Shown here: positions 61,454-64,000 of the stretch, in pieces
How positions within the stretch are numbered: position 1 is the first letter of the stretch
Layout: every line of letters begins with the position of its first letter
From: DASUPK01 sp963815665
GTDB lineage: Bacteria; Actinomycetota; Thermoleophilia; Solirubrobacterales; 70-9
Direction: 5' to 3'
DNA length: 64,000 nucleotides
Assembly: GCA_963815665.1 (NCBI GenBank)
Contig: CAWFHN010000014.1
Location: 124,001-188,000, forward strand
Program-made: the position numbers and the translations under genes
Notes under the pieces: generated by a model
What the model was told of the DNA's origin: nothing
Seen by the model: only the letters and a program-made list of their open reading frames with translations
Database searches by the model: none

Positions 61454-62687
61454 CGAGGGCACCACTGCGACCTCGGATGCAGCGGAGGAGGCTCGCGCGC
61501 TCGCTCGCCGGCTGAGTCGGTGGGCAGCGCAGCATGAGTGGCGCGGCACGGACCCCTACGAGGGGCTTAGCGCCTCGCGCCGCTTCGTCGCACCGCTGAA
61601 GTGGACGCCCCTTGGCCGTCGCCTTTTGATCCAGGCCGTCAAGCGCTCGGCCCTCGATCTGCGTCCGATCCTGGGCATCCAGGCGGAGCCGAATGCCGCA
61701 TCCGTGGCTTGGGTGGTGTCTGCGATCTCCCGTAACGGCTTCCTCGCCGAGGGGGAAGCCCAGGCGATGCTGATCGACGCCCTCCGATGCCTCGATGGCC
61801 TCCGGCTGCCGGACCGTGAGGAGCCGTGCTGGGGGTACCCCTTCGACGTGCAGTCGCGGGTCTTCTTCTATTCCCGCCGGCAGCCGAACACGATCGCGAC
61901 CGCCTTCGCGGGCCACGCCATGTTGGATGCCTACACCGCCATGGGCGATGGCGAGCTGCTGGAGAAGGCTCGCGGTGCCGGGCTGTTCTTCCTCCGCCGC
62001 GTGCCACAGGCGGACGCCGCGGATGGCGCGTACTTCGGCTACCTGCCGGGCGACCGCTCTCCGATCCACAACTCCAATCTGCTCGCCGCGGGGCTGCTCG
62101 CGCGGCTGTCCGGGTTGGGAGGAGATCGCGATGGATTCGGCTCGGCGGCTGAGGCAGCCGTCAGGTACTCGACGGCTCGCCAGCGCGCGGACGGCTCCTG
62201 GCCCTACGGGGAAATGCCGAAGCTTGGCTGGGTCGACAACTTCCACACGGGCTATGTGCTCGACGCGCTCCGCGTCTGCGCCGACGCGGGGGTCGCCGCG
62301 AAGGTGGCGGAGGACGCCTGGAGCAGTGGCCTCGCGTACTACCGTCGCACCTTCTTTCTTGCCGACGGGACGCCGCGGTATTACCCGGACCGGGTCTTTC
62401 CCATTGACGCCCAATCGGTCGCGCAGGGGATTCAGACCCTCTCGATCGCCGCTCGGCGCGATCCGTCGTGCGCTCGTCAGGCGTGGGAGGTCTTTGGCTT
62501 TGCGCAGCGGCGCATGCTCGCCGATGACGGGCTGCCCATATTTCAGCGCCGCCGCCACTGGTCGAATCGCGCGCCCCACTTCCGCTGGGTGGTGGCTCCG
62601 ATGCTGCTGGCGCTGGCCCATCTGCTTGCGATCGAGCGGGCACCGCCCGCTGCCCGCGCCGAGCGGCCTCTGGGGGCGGCTGCCTGA
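61446..62687 (+). CDS. VpsJ-like polysaccharide biosynthesis protein (alpha/alpha toroid)
   Basis: 413 aa from GTG 61446. It has repeated helical hairpins typical of an (alpha/alpha)6 barrel: WGYPFDVQSRVFFYSRRQPN, TIATAFAGHAMLDAYTAMG, IHNSNLLAAGLLARLSGLGG, DGSWPYGEMPKLGWVDNFHT and GYVLDALRVCAD. It resembles VpsJ-type proteins of exopolysaccharide clusters, whose chemistry is unclear (glycan lyase, hydrolase or epimerase have been considered). No signal peptide. It sits between DUF354 and glycosyltransferase genes. Confidence 0.72.
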   Translation: MADEGTTATSDAAEEARALARRLSRWAAQHEWRGTDPYEGLSASRRFVAPLKWTPLGRRLLIQAVKRSALDLRPILGIQAEPNAASVAWVVSAISRNGFLAEGEAQAMLIDALRCLDGLRLPDREEPCWGYPFDVQSRVFFYSRRQPNTIATAFAGHAMLDAYTAMGDGELLEKARGAGLFFLRRVPQADAADGAYFGYLPGDRSPIHNSNLLAAGLLARLSGLGGDRDGFGSAAEAAVRYSTARQRADGSWPYGEMPKLGWVDNFHTGYVLDALRVCADAGVAAKVAEDAWSSGLAYYRRTFFLADGTPRYYPDRVFPIDAQSVAQGIQTLSIAARRDPSCARQAWEVFGFAQRRMLADDGLPIFQRRRHWSNRAPHFRWVVAPMLLALAHLLAIERAPPAARAERPLGAAA

Positions 62688-62688
62688 G

Positions 62689-63885
62689 ATGACGGAGACG
62701 CTCGCACAGGAGCCGGCCGGGCCGGCGAGCAATGCCCGTTTCCCGGCAACCGGGCGCCGGCGGGTCGCGTTCGTCACCGACATCCCCACGCCGTACATGC
62801 TCGAGGTCCTGGATGCCCTGGCGGAGATCGTCGACCTGACGGTGCTGTTCTGCTCGCACACCGGCAGCCGGGCCATGCCCTGGTCCCGGAGCGAGCGCCG
62901 CCGCTTCCGCCACCGGGTGATCGACGGGCTCACGATCAGGAGCGGCAGGCCGGACGGCGCCGACTACTACCTGAGCCCGCGGATCCTCGCCGCCCTCGCG
63001 AGGACCCGTGCGGACGCCGTGATCAGTGCCGGGTACTCGATCCCGACCGCGTACGCGGCCGTCTTCGGCCGGATACGCGGCGCGCCGCTGATCATCTACA
63101 GCGACGGCACCAGCCATTACGAGCGAAAACTCGGCCGCCATCAGCTGCTCGCGCGCGCGGTCCTTCTCCGGGCCGCCTCGGCCTGCGTGGCCAAGAGCCG
63201 GCCCGCGGCTGAGCGCTTCCTGGAGCTGGGAGTGGCACCGGACCGGATCTTCCTGGCGCCGCACTCCTCCACGATGGACCGCCTGTGGAAAGTCGCGCGT
63301 GCACGCGATTACGAGCGCCGCGAGGTATTCACCGTTCTGACCGCCGGTCGCCTCGCCCCCCATAAGGGAGTGGACAGGCTGCTGCTCGCCGCCTCTCGCG
63401 TGGAGCTGGAGGGTCCTCGGATCCGGCTGATCGTTGCGGGATCGGGGCCGGAGTCTCAGCGGCTTCGGCGGCTGGCCGCCGAGCTCCGCCTGGAGGACGT
63501 GCACTTCCGGGGCTTTGTCGATCACCGAGACATGCCGCAGCTCTATGCCGAGGCCGACGCCTTCGCGTTCCCGACCCTGGACGACCCCTTCGGCATCGTC
63601 CTGCTGGAAGCGGCCGCCGCCGGGCTGCCGCTGATCGCGTCACTACACGCTGGGGCGACCTGGGACCTGATCGGCGACGCGGAAACCAGCGTGATCGTCG
63701 ATCCCGACGACGCGGCCGGCTTCGTCGCGGCCCTCGAGGGTCTGGCTCGCGACCCCGGACGAAGAAGTCGCCTCGGTCGGTCGGCGCACCTGGCCACCCT
63801 CCACCGGAGCCCTCGGGAATCGGCCCGCGGCTACGCCGACGCCATCGAGGCCGCGATCCGGGACCGGCGACGGGCCAAGACATGA
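62689..63885 (+). CDS. GT4-type glycosyltransferase
   Basis: 398 aa from ATG 62689, 1 base after the preceding stop. The N-terminal Rossmann domain starts RVAFVTDIPTPYMLEVLDAL. The C-terminal GT4 domain has VFTVLTAGRLAPHKGVDRLL, LIVAGSGPESQRLRRLA, HFRGFVDHRDMPQLYAEADA, FAFPTLDDPFGIVLLEAAAA (Ex7E) and GLPLIAS. It adds a sugar from a nucleotide donor to the lipid-linked glycan on the cytoplasmic face. It overlaps the next gene by 4 bases (ATGA). Confidence 0.9.
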   Translation: MTETLAQEPAGPASNARFPATGRRRVAFVTDIPTPYMLEVLDALAEIVDLTVLFCSHTGSRAMPWSRSERRRFRHRVIDGLTIRSGRPDGADYYLSPRILAALARTRADAVISAGYSIPTAYAAVFGRIRGAPLIIYSDGTSHYERKLGRHQLLARAVLLRAASACVAKSRPAAERFLELGVAPDRIFLAPHSSTMDRLWKVARARDYERREVFTVLTAGRLAPHKGVDRLLLAASRVELEGPRIRLIVAGSGPESQRLRRLAAELRLEDVHFRGFVDHRDMPQLYAEADAFAFPTLDDPFGIVLLEAAAAGLPLIASLHAGATWDLIGDAETSVIVDPDDAAGFVAALEGLARDPGRRSRLGRSAHLATLHRSPRESARGYADAIEAAIRDRRRAKT

Positions 63886-64000
63886 GCGGCAACGGGGACC
63901 TCGCGCCGACGAAGGCCCGGCTCGCGTATCTGGCGACGCTCTATCCGGCTCTCTCTCACTCGTTCGTGCAGCGTGAGGTCAAGGCGCTGCGGGCGCGCGG
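63882..64000 (+). CDS. Glycosyltransferase, N-terminal fragment (cut by window end)
   Basis: 39 codons from ATG 63882 are present. LAYLATLYPALSHSFVQREV and KALRARG match the N-terminus of GT4 family glycosyltransferases, which often begin with a Tyr-Pro...S-x-S-F-x-x-x-E segment. The remainder is outside the window. It is part of the same operon. Confidence 0.8.
   Translation, partial: MSGNGDLAPTKARLAYLATLYPALSHSFVQREVKALRAR

Overview
The window is high-GC DNA from a bacterium that looks like a deep-branching actinobacterium, most plausibly class Thermoleophilia (Solirubrobacterales-like). This is inferred from gene content: a KorAB 2-oxoacid:ferredoxin oxidoreductase, a deazaflavin-type nitroreductase, a WS/DGAT acyltransferase, a SARP regulator, and frequent GTG/TTG starts. 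No rRNA or marker phylogeny is available in the window.

1-23.7 kb is housekeeping chromosome. It starts with the front of a nuo operon (nuoA-nuoB-nuoC, minus strand), then secreted proteins, a VOC-protein/HxlR-regulator pair that are both frameshifted, a flavin reductase, a c-type cytochrome lipoprotein, serS with no canonical start codon, a NarL-type response regulator, msrB, a thioesterase and a thrombospondin-type-3 protein. Two cyclic-di-GMP proteins follow (GGDEF-HD-GYP and PAS-GGDEF-EAL) with two tRNA-Ser genes, an L,D-transpeptidase, a WS/DGAT acyltransferase with a histone-like tail, an MFS pump, an alpha-hydroxy-acid oxidase and a PlsC-type acyltransferase.

23.78-40.73 kb is an integrated mobile element of about 17 kb in tRNA-Arg(ACG). 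A perfect 44-bp copy of the tRNA 3' end lies at each boundary, and a second 19-bp repeat lies just inside each end. The element carries an excisionase-like protein, a tyrosine integrase, a MobF (TrwC/TraI) relaxase with a possible oriT, an RNase H protein and a defence/nucleic-acid cargo. The cargo comprises a CoiA-like protein, a membrane-anchored PD-(D/E)xK-like protein, a C5-cytosine methyltransferase-Vsr-putative restriction enzyme set, a McrB/McrC-like pair, a DUF429 protein and a Mug-type glycosylase. Most of the cargo is broken by in-frame stops or single-base frameshifts, whereas integrase, excisionase and RNase H are intact. The relaxase is open but has a locally shifted segment.

40.7-47.4 kb returns to chromosome: tautomerase/HxlR divergon, SnoaL-like protein, a flippase-like membrane protein, a RodZ-like protein, korAB, and a 167-bp palindromic MITE-like element.

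47.4-64 kb is largely an exopolysaccharide/glycolipid cluster. It holds a GNAT protein, an NAD-synthetase-like ATP pyrophosphatase, an AsnB-type amidotransferase, an acyl carrier protein, an AMP-dependent acyl ligase, a PAS-SARP regulator, a polysaccharide deacetylase, an ECF sigma factor, a DegT aminotransferase, a Gfo/Idh dehydrogenase, a polyprenyl-phosphate sugar transferase, a DUF354 protein, a VpsJ-like protein and two glycosyltransferases, the last cut by the window edge. The four genes from NAD synthetase to acyl ligase are close or overlapping, as are the seven from DegT onward, which suggests two operons building a lipid-linked, possibly acylated/amidated glycan.
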